Assembly: GCA_945872565.1 (NCBI GenBank)
Contig: CAMBZN010000006.1
Location: forward strand, 1-64,000
DNA from: Chlamydia trachomatis
GTDB taxonomy: Bacteria > Chlamydiota > Chlamydiia > Chlamydiales > 2-12-FULL-49-11
Reading direction: 5' to 3'
DNA: 64,000 bases
Shown here: positions 1 to 9,856 of the stretch, in pieces
Layout of the letters: each line of letters starts with the position of its first letter
How positions within the stretch are numbered: position 1 is the stretch's first letter
Translations under genes and position numbers: made by a program
The notes under the pieces: generated by a model
Told to the model about the DNA's origin: nothing
What the model saw: the letters and a program-made list of their open reading frames with translations, nothing else
Database searches by the model: none

Positions 1-117
1 CCTTGCCCTTGCCCTTGCCCTTGCCCTTGCCCTTGCCCTTGCCCTTGCCCTTGCCCTTGCCCTTGCCCTTGCCCTTGCCCTTGCCCTTGCCCTTGCCCTT
101 GCCCTTGCCCTTGCCCT
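1..117. repeat. Hexanucleotide microsatellite (CCTTGC)n, about 19 copies, running off the window edge
   Basis: Direct reading of the sequence. Confidence 0.97.
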
Positions 118-545
118 TCTGTTTCTGCCTCTGCTCGCACTTGCTCTTGCCCTTCTGTTTCTGCCTCTGCTCGCACTTGCTCTTGCCCTTCTGTTTCTGC
201 TCCTGTTTCTGCTCCTGTTTCTGCTCCTGTTTCTGCTCCTGTTTCTGCCTCTGCTCGCACTTGCTCTTGCCCTTCTGTTTCTGCTCCTGTTTCTGCTCCT
301 GTTTCTGTAGGAGAATGATCTAATGGAGGCGCCTTTTTTTGATCAGTTTGTTCTATAAGAGGTTTTGCTTGAAACAGCATTCCAAAGGCACAAATGATTG
401 GTGCAAGGATTGTTATATATGAAATTATTTTCAAAAAAATTAACGCTATTTGCCCTGCAATTTTTGGAGCAGAAATATTTTTGTTTTGATTAATGATTAA
501 AAGTTCTGAATCTAAATCAAAATAATTAGTAAATTCCAATCTCAT
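1..545 (-). CDS. Truncated (left window edge) low-complexity membrane protein; N-terminus MRLEFTNYFDLDSELLIINQNKNISAPKIAGQIALIFLKIISYITILAPIICAFGMLF..., tail of ETGA / ETEGQEQVRAEA / GQ repeats
   Basis: Manual reverse-strand translation from ATG at 545 (AAGGA upstream) stays open to position 1; it is absent from the ORF track because there is no stop in the window. One hydrophobic segment, then repeats. Confidence 0.75.
   Translation of the reverse strand, partial: MRLEFTNYFDLDSELLIINQNKNISAPKIAGQIALIFLKIISYITILAPIICAFGMLFQAKPLIEQTDQKKAPPLDHSPTETGAETGAETEGQEQVRAEAETGAETGAETGAETGAETEGQEQVRAEAETEGQEQVRAEAETEGQGQGQGQGQGQGQGQGQGQGQGQGQGQGQGQGQGQGQ
115..306. repeat. Compound in-frame repeats: 36-nt unit (cttctgtttctgcctctgctcgcacttgctcttgcc) and 12-nt unit (tgtttctgctcc)
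   Basis: Direct reading; units are multiples of 3 nt. Confidence 0.9.
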
Positions 546-723
546 ATAGCATCAATCCTTATAGTTATTATATCATCAATTATACACTATTTATGATAAA
601 AAAGTAAGTATATCGTATGTTGTTAATAACCAGCGTGTTACAACTCTCATTGCTGCAGCCTTATTTATATTAATTAGTTGATTATTATGAAAATTTATTG
701 TATAATTAATGTAGGAGAATTAT

Positions 724-1104
724 ATGACGAACATGATTACAGCCACTGAGTTTTTTTATGCCGCATTTTTAAACCCCTTTGAGAGCCCCAATCGTATTGC
801 AGTAGCCTCAAGCTTAGATCAAGAAGTCCGCTTTTCAACAATAAAAAATCTAGATAAAGATCCACACACCCCTAAATATTTGAGCGATTTTAAAAAACGG
901 ATCATGATTATAGTTGTCATCTACCTTATTTCCACCGCAACTATCGTTCCACTAATTGTTATCCTTTGCCTAGCAATCCCTGCTATTAAAAAAGTTCAAT
1001 TAGAGACCGATCGAATCGAATCCCTTAAACAAGCAAGTGATTCTGCCAAACTTGATAGGATTCGGGCCTGCTTTCATCCTGCTCCTCCTGCTCATACCCC
1101 TTAG
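724..1104 (+). CDS. Hypothetical small membrane protein with one ~30-aa hydrophobic stretch
   Basis: ORF; GGAGAA upstream of ATG; hydrophobic IMIIVVIYLISTATIVPLIVILCLAIPAI. Confidence 0.65.
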   Translation: MTNMITATEFFYAAFLNPFESPNRIAVASSLDQEVRFSTIKNLDKDPHTPKYLSDFKKRIMIIVVIYLISTATIVPLIVILCLAIPAIKKVQLETDRIESLKQASDSAKLDRIRACFHPAPPAHTP

Positions 1105-1182
1105 TAATAGCTTGGTTGAAATAAAAGAAGTTAAGAAATCTATAGATAGAAATACAAGATTAATGATACACAAGGGAAAGTA

Positions 1183-2007
1183 ATGAAGGAGCAAAAGTTG
1201 CAAATTAAGTTTCCCATTTTTACTAGTGATGCAGAATTAGACTGTATTGAAAGCTCTCTTAATTGTAAAATTTTTGTTCCAGACAATACACTTGAAAAAT
1301 TTCTTTTTCAATTAAGAAAAATTGACAATAGCTTATCCTCTAAAAACTCTAAATCTCTCTATCAAACCATCGCTAAAAAAAAGGAGTTGGTTGAAAAGCT
1401 GTCGATTCGCTGCGCCTCTTTAAAAGAGCGAAATCAGGTAATTGATTTTGCAGAACAAGCTGAAGAATTAGCCAACCAAAGTCCTTTTTTAACCGATGAA
1501 GAAATACGCGCCCGTGCTGAGGATCTTAGAGCTTCTATTGATGGCTATGTAGAGAGTTTCAGGCCATCAAAAAACAATATGAAGTTTTTACGGTTTGCAA
1601 GAAAACTTCTATTAAAAGCTGAAAAACATGAACCTGTTATCATTAGTAGTCCTTCAAAAGAAAAAAGCATTCAATTAAGAGAAAATACACCAGGGGAAAT
1701 TTCCATCGAGGCTTTTACTCTCGCTGAAAGTCTATATGAACTTGCTGGGGTATTGTTCGAAGGAAACGTTGAAATTTTTCAAACAATGTTAGAAAAAAAT
1801 TTTTCCCAATCCGAAAAAAAAGAATTACATTTCCACCTGAGCAACTGTAAATCAAACTTATCTACCTTTCAAACCGAAGACCAAAGACTTAAAATGATTC
1901 AAGGGATAATAGGTTTTGCAAATATTGTCACCGACTATTACTCAACTGAAACCCCCTACCCAACCATAGAAGAAATCAAAACAACCTTTTCTGATCCGAT
2001 CTTTTAA
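1183..2007 (+). CDS. Hypothetical protein, predicted soluble/helical
   Basis: 274-aa ORF, GGGAAAG upstream. Confidence 0.7.
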   Translation: MKEQKLQIKFPIFTSDAELDCIESSLNCKIFVPDNTLEKFLFQLRKIDNSLSSKNSKSLYQTIAKKKELVEKLSIRCASLKERNQVIDFAEQAEELANQSPFLTDEEIRARAEDLRASIDGYVESFRPSKNNMKFLRFARKLLLKAEKHEPVIISSPSKEKSIQLRENTPGEISIEAFTLAESLYELAGVLFEGNVEIFQTMLEKNFSQSEKKELHFHLSNCKSNLSTFQTEDQRLKMIQGIIGFANIVTDYYSTETPYPTIEEIKTTFSDPIF

Positions 2008-2819
2008 AAAGAAAAGCCCAACTGATATTGTAATCCAAAAAAGTCTGTATCACTTGGTGCAGCAATTGCCACAACTCTTCTTTTATATAAGAAAGAAAGC
2101 TCTCCCCAAACAGAAAACTTGTATCCATACCCCACTTTTACATCCATGGAATTATGATCTATATTTCCATAGCCATAAAAATCATTCACATTGACTACAT
2201 CTAAAGAACCAAAGCCAAAAAATCCTTCTATCCCCATCAAAAGCACATGATGTTTAAACAGCAATCCTTCACCCACTATATCTGCTAAAATCCAAGGCAT
2301 TCCTTCTGTTGCTATCCCCACATCAAACATCGCAAAACCACGACCTATCATTGATTCAGAGTGTTCCACTTCCTTTCCAATGGAAAGAAGAAAATCAAAA
2401 TTGTACATTCCACTATATTCTGTTGCAACATCCACTAGACGATTTTCTGGAACATATCTAAAGTAAGCGCCCACCAAAAGTGCAATTGGATCTCCTACAA
2501 GATCGTTTAGCATTTGATATTTTATGGCTGGGGCAACCGACAAGAGATCAAATTCAACCTTCGATGAATTGTCAAATTCTACCTCCAGCTCAAAAAACAA
2601 CGTTGGGCTAACTGATGCATTGATTTCCAATCCTAATTGGTTTACAAAAGAGGAGTAGTCGACAGGATTAATTGCGTTTGCAACACTTGGAAAATAGGAG
2701 AAGGCATAGTTTACTTTAGAGTGAAACTCATACGGAGGGGGGATCCACGGATCGTTTTTAAGCGCCCACAGCGGAAGCGTTACACAACACAAGATACATC
2801 TTATCATTAGCCCTTTCAT
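2004..2819 (-). CDS. Putative exported outer-membrane beta-barrel-like protein
   Basis: Start refined to MKGLMIRCILCCVTLPLWA (signal-like); ends ...GLQYQLGFSF with terminal Phe; the longer ORF start overlaps trxB. Confidence 0.65.
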   Translation of the reverse strand: MKGLMIRCILCCVTLPLWALKNDPWIPPPYEFHSKVNYAFSYFPSVANAINPVDYSSFVNQLGLEINASVSPTLFFELEVEFDNSSKVEFDLLSVAPAIKYQMLNDLVGDPIALLVGAYFRYVPENRLVDVATEYSGMYNFDFLLSIGKEVEHSESMIGRGFAMFDVGIATEGMPWILADIVGEGLLFKHHVLLMGIEGFFGFGSLDVVNVNDFYGYGNIDHNSMDVKVGYGYKFSVWGELSFLYKRRVVAIAAPSDTDFFGLQYQLGFSF

Positions 2820-2826
2820 ATTTCTC

Positions 2827-3783
2827 CTACTTTTCTGCTTTTGCTTCCTTTGCTGAAAGAAACTTTTCTGCATCAAGCGCTGCCATACAGCCCATCGCAG
2901 CAGAGGTGATTGCTTGCCTATATTTTTTATCACACACATCTCCTGCAGCAAAAAGTCCTGCAATGGATGTTGCACTAGAGAATGAATTCACTTCAATGTA
3001 CCCATTTTCATCCCGCTGTAAATTTCCTTCAAGAAAATCTGAGTTAGGGGTATGACCTATTGCAAAAAAGATTCCTGATACATCTAGCTCTTTAAATGTT
3101 CCACTGTTTGACTCCAAAATGGCTTTGTTAACCAACCCATCTCCCATAACTTCTACTAACTGACTGTTGTAATGCACTTCAATTTTTTCATTTTCAAGTA
3201 GTCTATCTACCATAATTTTTGACGCCCTAAATTCATCGCGACGAAGTGCTACATGAACTTTTGACCCAAACTTTGTTAAAAAAATGGCTTCTTCACAGGC
3301 TGTATCTCCACCTCCAATTACCAAAAGCTCTTTGTTTCGAAATAACGGAAGGGCTCCATCACAAACAGCACAAGCACTTATCCCTTTATTCCAGTACTCC
3401 TCACCCCCCTTGACAACAAGTTTTTTTGCATAAGCACCAGTTGCTATTATCACTGTCTTTGCAGTGATCTTCCCTTTTTTAGTCTCAGCAATAAAAGGAT
3501 ATTTTGACACATCAATTCTTTGCACATCAGTTTCAATCACCCTTGTTCCAAATCTCCTTGCTTGCTTTTCAAATATTGCCATTAAATCAGGTCCATCAAT
3601 CCCCTCTACAAACCCAGGAAAATTCTCCACTTCTGTAGTTGTCATAAGCTGGCCGCCCCGAACCCCACCTTTTAAAAATCCTGCTACAACAAGGGGCTTT
3701 AAATCTGCCCTTGCAGCATAAATGGCAGCTGTCCAAGCAGCCGGCCCAGAACCTACAATCAATACCTCAACATTTTCTTCCAC
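2827..3783 (-). CDS. trxB: Thioredoxin reductase
   Basis: GSGPAAWTAAIYAAR FAD motif, CAVCDG redox motif, GGGDTACEEA NAD(P) motif. Confidence 0.97.
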   Translation of the reverse strand: MEENVEVLIVGSGPAAWTAAIYAARADLKPLVVAGFLKGGVRGGQLMTTTEVENFPGFVEGIDGPDLMAIFEKQARRFGTRVIETDVQRIDVSKYPFIAETKKGKITAKTVIIATGAYAKKLVVKGGEEYWNKGISACAVCDGALPLFRNKELLVIGGGDTACEEAIFLTKFGSKVHVALRRDEFRASKIMVDRLLENEKIEVHYNSQLVEVMGDGLVNKAILESNSGTFKELDVSGIFFAIGHTPNSDFLEGNLQRDENGYIEVNSFSSATSIAGLFAAGDVCDKKYRQAITSAAMGCMAALDAEKFLSAKEAKAEK

Positions 3784-3914
3784 ACAAGCTCCAAAAGTTT
3801 TAAATAAGTATTTTTAATCATTTCTTTGAAAAAAGCAAGGATGTTTTTCCATTTTGTATTAATACCAAATCGAGTTATACTGCTTAAGTTAATAAAAATA
3901 CAAGAGACTGTAAA

Positions 3915-5006
3915 ATGGACAGATCCATACGATTTGAGAATGTTTCTAAGAGCAAAAATGGGGTCAGTATCATAAAAAATATGACAATGACTATCCCAGG
4001 AAGCTTATTCTTTGCCCTTCTTGGACCATCAGGATGTGGAAAAACAACCTTGCTAAGGCTTATTTCAGGATTAGAAAGTGTAGATTCAGGTAAAATATTT
4101 CTTGGAAATACCAACATCACCAATATGCCCATCCACAAAAGACCTGTCAATATGGTTTTTCAAAACTATGCATTATTCCCCCATCTTTCAGTGTTTGATA
4201 ACATTGCCTACAGCCTCTCTATAAAAAAAGTACCCAAACTAGAAATCAAAGAAAAAGTGTTAAAAATTGCAAAATCTTTTCACTTAGATACACAGCTTTA
4301 TAAAAAACCCTCCATGCTTTCTGGCGGACAGCAACAAAGAGTTTCTATAGCGCGAGCAATTATCGAAGGTCCTGAGGTGCTGCTGCTTGATGAGCCTCTT
4401 GCTGCTCTTGATTTCAAACTTCGTGAAAAACTTCTTATTGAGCTAATTGATCTTCAAAGCACCCTTGCAATCACTTTCATATACGTGACCCATGATCAAG
4501 AGGAAGCTCTTACTGTTGCTGATAAAATGGCAATAATGAACGCTCAAGGTCAAATCGAGCAAATTGGTACACCCAAAGAAATTTATGAGTTTCCAAACTC
4601 AAGATTCGTTGCTGAGTTTGTAGGCAACACAAACATCTTAGTTGGAAAAGTGGAGAGGGTAAAAAGTCACCCTTACCTTTCTACTACACTTGGATCATTT
4701 TCTCTTGATGATGAAAAAATCGGCCCCTGGGCAACTGATGGTGCGCTCGGTCTGCTAACAATCCGTCCTGAAAAAATCTTGATTACCAAAAGGAACCATC
4801 CTGGATTTTCTAATAGTTTAAAAGGGACGGTTATATCCATCATTTACACAGGAAGATCAACTTTTTATGAGGTCCTTGTAGGTGAGCACAAAATAAAAGT
4901 TTTTGAACAAAATGATGAACATATCGAAAAAGAAGAGATCGACTATGACCAAGAAGTATACTTATACTGGCAGAAGGAAAACACATTAACATTAGAGGGT
5001 GTATGA
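3915..5006 (+). CDS. potA: Spermidine/putrescine ABC transporter ATP-binding protein
   Basis: Walker A GPSGCGKTT, LSGGQQQR, Walker B; followed by two permeases and a binding protein. Confidence 0.92.
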   Translation: MDRSIRFENVSKSKNGVSIIKNMTMTIPGSLFFALLGPSGCGKTTLLRLISGLESVDSGKIFLGNTNITNMPIHKRPVNMVFQNYALFPHLSVFDNIAYSLSIKKVPKLEIKEKVLKIAKSFHLDTQLYKKPSMLSGGQQQRVSIARAIIEGPEVLLLDEPLAALDFKLREKLLIELIDLQSTLAITFIYVTHDQEEALTVADKMAIMNAQGQIEQIGTPKEIYEFPNSRFVAEFVGNTNILVGKVERVKSHPYLSTTLGSFSLDDEKIGPWATDGALGLLTIRPEKILITKRNHPGFSNSLKGTVISIIYTGRSTFYEVLVGEHKIKVFEQNDEHIEKEEIDYDQEVYLYWQKENTLTLEGV

Positions 5007-5920
5007 TGCAACTAATCTTACACAAGCTTGCAAAAAGGTCATTTAAATTACCTTTACCTTTAAGCTCCATTAAGAGGGAGTTTATTCATTCTCTTCTGTC
5101 TATTGCCCTTATCTGGCAGGTGCTGTTCTTCTATTTTCCAATCCTTTTTCTCTTCATAACAAGTTTTTCTTCTGCAGAGAGCGCCTCTTTGACCTTCAAA
5201 CATCTATCTCCCATCATGAATGCAACCTATTTTAAAACTCTTGGTAACTCCCTAGTTTTATCACTTGTCACAGCAGTCATTTGCCTTCTTATTACTTTTC
5301 CTCTTATGTACTTTATCGTTTTTAAAACGAAAAAATGGAAATATACTCTTTTATTTCTCCTTATCATCCCCTTTTGGACTAATTTTGTTCTAAATATTTA
5401 CGCCTGGTTTTTTATCCTTGAAAAAAATGGCCTTTTGAATAGGTTGCTCCTGCACATCGGCGCAATTAGTGAGCCTTTACAATTTTTGTATACCCCTTTT
5501 GCATCTTTGCTTCTAATGGTGTATTACTACCTTCCCTTTGTTGCTCTTCCTATTTTTTCAGCTTTAGAACGTTTTGATACCACTTTTTATGAGGCTTCTT
5601 TAACTCTTGGTGCAGGAAAGTTTAAAACTCTTTATAAAATCACTTTACCGCTGATTGAAAAAGCCATTATCGTCGGATTTTTTCTTGTTTTTATTCCCGC
5701 TTTTGGAGAGTTTCTTATTCCAGAATTTATGGGGGGAGATAAAATCTACTATGTGGGAAATGTGATTTCTATCTACGTACTTGGAGGGATAACAGCGCCT
5801 GTAGGCATTGCTTTTGCAAGTCTATCCATTTGCTTTTTATTAATTACTTCCTTTCTGATTTATCTTGTTTTTAAAACTCTTTTTCGCACTATGCAAGGGA
5901 ACTTACATGATAGCCCGTAA
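5003..5920 (+). CDS. potB: Spermidine/putrescine ABC transporter permease
   Basis: Multi-TM permease; EASLTLGAGKFKTLYKITLPL EAA loop; operon context. Confidence 0.88.
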   Translation: MMQLILHKLAKRSFKLPLPLSSIKREFIHSLLSIALIWQVLFFYFPILFLFITSFSSAESASLTFKHLSPIMNATYFKTLGNSLVLSLVTAVICLLITFPLMYFIVFKTKKWKYTLLFLLIIPFWTNFVLNIYAWFFILEKNGLLNRLLLHIGAISEPLQFLYTPFASLLLMVYYYLPFVALPIFSALERFDTTFYEASLTLGAGKFKTLYKITLPLIEKAIIVGFFLVFIPAFGEFLIPEFMGGDKIYYVGNVISIYVLGGITAPVGIAFASLSICFLLITSFLIYLVFKTLFRTMQGNLHDSP

Positions 5921-6692
5921 AAATAGCCTCCCTTCAACCCTATTACTTACATTCTTCTACCTGTTTTTGTATTTTCCATTGTTAATTGTAGTGTACTATT
6001 CCTTTAACGCCACCCCTGCTAACACACCATCCACCTCTTTTTCCCTTTGTTGGTACAAGGAGCTTTTTAATAACGGTGAGATCTGGATTGCATTTGCCAA
6101 CTCTTTAATTGTCGCGTTAGTATCAACATTCATTAGCATCTTGTTTTCTTTACTTCTTATCTATTACAAAACAATAGGTGGACACATTCAACGATTTATC
6201 CCTTTTTTCTACGGAAACATCCTCATTCCTGATACGCTGCTAGGCATTGCTCTATTAAGTTTTTTCTCTACAATGAACATTTCTTTGGGATTAACTACCA
6301 TCATAGTAAGCCATACTGTTTTAGGACTAGGATTAACCATTCCACTAATGTCCCTTCGGTTCAAAGACCTCTCCCCCACTCTTTTGGAAGCATCAGCAAT
6401 GCTTGGAGCCTCTTCTTGGACCACATTTAAGAGAATTGTTATTCCATTTATGATGCCAGCTCTTCTTGCTACAGGACTTATTGTCTTTATTTTATCTTTT
6501 GATGATTTTGTTCTTGGAAACTTTTGCGCAGGACCTTCAGCTCAAACTCTTTCTTTATTTCTAGTTGCTTCATTAAGATTTGGCATATCTCCAGTTATTA
6601 ATGCTTTGACTACTTTTGTAATCTTATTTACAACTCTTGTAATTACCCTGCTATTTTTTCTAAAAAGAAAAGAGGAGATTGAAACATGCTAA
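5907..6692 (+). CDS. potC: Spermidine/putrescine ABC transporter permease
   Basis: EASAMLGASSWTTFKRIVIP EAA loop; start refined to ATG 5907 (AAGGGA RBS). Confidence 0.88.
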   Translation: MIARKNSLPSTLLLTFFYLFLYFPLLIVVYYSFNATPANTPSTSFSLCWYKELFNNGEIWIAFANSLIVALVSTFISILFSLLLIYYKTIGGHIQRFIPFFYGNILIPDTLLGIALLSFFSTMNISLGLTTIIVSHTVLGLGLTIPLMSLRFKDLSPTLLEASAMLGASSWTTFKRIVIPFMMPALLATGLIVFILSFDDFVLGNFCAGPSAQTLSLFLVASLRFGISPVINALTTFVILFTTLVITLLFFLKRKEEIETC

Positions 6693-7738
6693 AATGGATT
6701 CGTGCGCTGTCTATTTCCTTCCTATTTATTAGCGTATTAGGAACCATTCAATTGATATCAAATTTTTCTCTTTCTTCAAAAGATGAAGCTCTACATGTCT
6801 CTGTGTATAACGATTTTTTAGATTTGGAGATGATTGAATCCTTTACTAAAGAAACAGGGATCAAGGTCCATTTGCATTTCTACAACGCAAATGAAGAGTT
6901 GCTCACAAAAATACAATTTTCAAAAGGTGAGGGCCTTGACATTCTCATCCCTTCTGATTATGCGTGTAAAATTCTAGCTGATAAAGGCTTTCTTCAACCA
7001 ATCGATAAATCCAGGCTCAACTTTCTAGATAGAATTTACCCTTTTCTTTTGGATAGAACCTTTGACCCAAAAAACATCTACTCCATCCCCTACAGCTGGG
7101 AGGCATATGGCATTGTCTATGACCCTCAGTGGATAAAGCAAAAAGAATTTTTTATCAGTGATTATTTCAATCCAAGCTATACAAAAGTGATGACTCCAGA
7201 TTTTATAGAGGCAACAACAATTGCTGCCTATCATCTTTTTCAGGACAAGGGTTCTCTTACCGACCAGGAAGTGCAAAAGGTAAGTAACCTTCTAAGAGAA
7301 CAAAATCAAACCGTTACCGCATATGCAGATTTTAGATCCAAAGATATTCTCTCCTCTAAAAGTGCAGAAATAGCAGTGATTAAAACCTCATTTCTTGATG
7401 CTATCAAAGCTATCAATCCTGGTTTGGAATTTTCTTTAACCAAAGACAAGTTCTTTGCCTCCATTGAAAATGTGGTCATCTTAAAGAACTCGAAAAAAAT
7501 TGATCATATTTACACTTTTCTAAATTATATTTATAAACCTGAAAATCTTGCACTCACTGTGAACCTCTTTCCGTGCTATCCATCATGCGCAGACACTTTT
7601 AACGAACCTAATGATCATGAACAAATCTATTTTGATGTGATCAAAGAAATTGAATCTCGCCCTGATGATATGAGACTTTTTTATTACGTCACAGAGCCTG
7701 ACAAAGGGCGTAATATTTTTATTGAATCAAAAACGTAA
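6686..7738 (+). CDS. potD: Spermidine/putrescine-binding periplasmic protein
   Basis: N-terminal membrane segment, PotD-like DILIPSDYACKILADKGFLQPIDKSRLNF; end of pot operon. Confidence 0.88.
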   Translation: MLKWIRALSISFLFISVLGTIQLISNFSLSSKDEALHVSVYNDFLDLEMIESFTKETGIKVHLHFYNANEELLTKIQFSKGEGLDILIPSDYACKILADKGFLQPIDKSRLNFLDRIYPFLLDRTFDPKNIYSIPYSWEAYGIVYDPQWIKQKEFFISDYFNPSYTKVMTPDFIEATTIAAYHLFQDKGSLTDQEVQKVSNLLREQNQTVTAYADFRSKDILSSKSAEIAVIKTSFLDAIKAINPGLEFSLTKDKFFASIENVVILKNSKKIDHIYTFLNYIYKPENLALTVNLFPCYPSCADTFNEPNDHEQIYFDVIKEIESRPDDMRLFYYVTEPDKGRNIFIESKT

Positions 7739-7747
7739 GTTCCCTTT

Positions 7748-7791
7748 AGATAGTGTTTCAATTGGATATAATTCCATTGAAAACACTATCT
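7748..7791. terminator. Imperfect ~19-bp inverted repeat between convergent potD and acpP
   Basis: AGATAGTGTTTCAATTGGA ... TCCATTGAAAACACTATCT. Confidence 0.6.
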
Positions 7792-7807
7792 GAAAAGAAA
7801 TTGCACA

Positions 7808-8068
7808 TTACTTTTGATAAAGAGATTGCTTAATCATGATATACTGGATTACATCCCCTACTGTTTTTAGGGAAATAGCTTCTTCTTCACTAATTTCTAG
7901 GTTAAGCTTTTCTTCAAATGTCATAATTAACTCCGTCAGATCCAAAGAGTCGGCATTTAAATCTTCTACAAAAGATTTTTCCCTTGTTACTTCAGAAATA
8001 TCTACACCTAGTTGCTCTACAACTATATCAACTACTTCTTTTTCGATTTCTCTTTCTATATCTTCCAT
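7808..8068 (-). CDS. acpP: Acyl carrier protein
   Basis: [27 protein letters not shown] phosphopantetheine site. Confidence 0.96.
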   Translation of the reverse strand: MEDIEREIEKEVVDIVVEQLGVDISEVTREKSFVEDLNADSLDLTELIMTFEEKLNLEISEEEAISLKTVGDVIQYIMIKQSLYQK

Positions 8069-8097
8069 CTTTCTCCTTGTATGTTGTTTTTGATCTT

Positions 8098-8838
8098 CTA
8101 TGCAGTTAACCCGCCGTCTACAACAAGTGTTAAACCTGTAATGTACGAGGCTTTATCACTTGCTAAAAACAAGACTGCATCTGCGATTTCACTTGCATGC
8201 GCAAATCTTTTCATAGGGATCATCTCTTTTACTTTTGTTCTATTTTCCTCACTTAAAAAATCAATCATTTCAGTGTCTGTATAGCCTGGTGCCACACAAT
8301 TCACTGTTACCCCACGTCCTGCAAATTCTTTTGCAACAACTTTTGTAAAACTAACAATTGCCGCTTTAGATGCTCCATAATGTGCCTGACCGGGATTTCC
8401 CCCTACCACACCTCCGGCAATTGATGTGATGTTGATAATGCGTCCATTTTTATTTTTAATAATATTTCTTGAAAAGACATGAGTCATATTATACACAGAT
8501 TTAAGATTTGTATCTATCACTTGATCCCATTCTTCTTCACTGACTCTTAAAATCAAGGAATTTTTTGAAATTCCGGCATTATTTACCAGTATATCAATAT
8601 TCCCCCACCGCTCTAACAGCATAACAGAGAAGTCTTTAACCTCCCTTTGTTTGCTTACGTCAACTGCGTAGAATGAAACATCTCCAGAGAGTTCTTTGAT
8701 GGCAGCCTCCCCTCGAATAGAGCATCTTCCAAGAATTGCAACCGTTGCCCCCTCTTCCAAAAAATGTTTTGCTATTGCAAAACCTATCCCTTTTGTACCA
8801 CCGGTGACTATGACTTTTTTATTTTCAAACCTTTTCAT
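8098..8838 (-). CDS. fabG: 3-oxoacyl-ACP reductase
   Basis: [20 protein letters not shown] motifs; next to acpP/fabD. Confidence 0.95.
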   Translation of the reverse strand: MKRFENKKVIVTGGTKGIGFAIAKHFLEEGATVAILGRCSIRGEAAIKELSGDVSFYAVDVSKQREVKDFSVMLLERWGNIDILVNNAGISKNSLILRVSEEEWDQVIDTNLKSVYNMTHVFSRNIIKNKNGRIINITSIAGGVVGGNPGQAHYGASKAAIVSFTKVVAKEFAGRGVTVNCVAPGYTDTEMIDFLSEENRTKVKEMIPMKRFAHASEIADAVLFLASDKASYITGLTLVVDGGLTA

Positions 8839-9748
8839 ACAATGCCTCGATATCTTTTACCTCTTGTATACAAAAGGTAGCCCCTTTTAATCTCATCCTT
8901 TTATTCATTGTACTTAACTGTGATGGCCCTATTTCTATATAATCGACATCCATCTCTTCCATTGTTTGCAAACAATCAAGCCACCTTGTCTTTGTAGAAA
9001 TTTGATCAATCAGATTTTGCTTGATTTTCTCACCCTTCATTTCTTTTTTTCCTGTAAGGTTCATAACAAATTGAACCTCTGTTGGAACTAAATTACATTC
9101 CATGATAAAAGGGGTTAATTTTTCTCGAGCAATATCCATATAAGATGAGTGAAAAGCCCCGCTTACATTAAGAGGGACTACTCGCTTTGCCCCTTTTGCC
9201 TTTAATTCTATTTCGGCATTTCTCATCTCATTTTTGCTTCCTGCAATGACAATTTGCCCTGGCGTATTGACATTGGCAATTTGATATTTCTTGGCAATAT
9301 CCTTTTCTTCAAGACCAAACACAGCAACCATCCCTTGCTCTATCACTTTTGAAGCCTCATTCATAAAAAGACCTCGAAGTTTAATAATCTTAAGGATTTC
9401 TTCAAACCTCCCTTTTTTAGCTGCAAGAATGGCGCCATATTCTCCAAGACTTAAGCCTGCAGTTACAAAAGGTGAAAATTCAGGCGCCTGCACCTGTAAA
9501 ACTTTTAAAATTGCCATGGAGGTAACAAATAACGCCACTTGACAAAAGTCTGTTTGCTTTAAGCTCTCCTCATCTGTTGAAAAAATTTTTTCTGTTATAT
9601 GCATATTTAACAGATCTTCAGCTTGTTGATGTACTTCTCTTGCCTCTAAATGGGCATCATAAAATGATTTTCCCATAAACGGCCTTTGAGCTCCTTGCCC
9701 AGGAAATATAAATGCCTTTTTGTTCACTACTTTTCCTTGTTTTCTCAA
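8825..9748 (-). CDS. fabD: Malonyl-CoA-ACP transacylase
   Basis: FPGQGAQ, GLSLGEYGA active site. Confidence 0.95.
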   Translation of the reverse strand: MRKQGKVVNKKAFIFPGQGAQRPFMGKSFYDAHLEAREVHQQAEDLLNMHITEKIFSTDEESLKQTDFCQVALFVTSMAILKVLQVQAPEFSPFVTAGLSLGEYGAILAAKKGRFEEILKIIKLRGLFMNEASKVIEQGMVAVFGLEEKDIAKKYQIANVNTPGQIVIAGSKNEMRNAEIELKAKGAKRVVPLNVSGAFHSSYMDIAREKLTPFIMECNLVPTEVQFVMNLTGKKEMKGEKIKQNLIDQISTKTRWLDCLQTMEEMDVDYIEIGPSQLSTMNKRMRLKGATFCIQEVKDIEALYEKV

Positions 9749-9856
9749 ATTTTTATCACATTATACAAGGAAATGGAATTTTCAAAGAAGAGTAATGATT
9801 GAAGATTATCTTAAAACCTTCTATTGTTTTGGTTCCTCTATAAAAAAGGTTCCTCG

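Noticed and set aside
117-306. CRISPR-like array
   Set aside because: Repeats are contiguous, low-complexity and in frame; there are no unique spacers of constant length.
3-323. Plus-strand ORF MPLPLPLPLP...
   Set aside because: Antisense reading of the hexanucleotide repeat; the minus strand carries a longer ORF with a normal N-terminus and RBS.
1000-1203. Minus-strand 67-aa ORF
   Set aside because: Antisense to the 724..1104 gene and intergenic sequence; no RBS or recognisable features.
3464-3721. Plus-strand 85-aa ORF
   Set aside because: Antisense inside trxB, which is unambiguous.
3884-4150. Minus-strand 88-aa ORF
   Set aside because: Antisense to the potA Walker A region.
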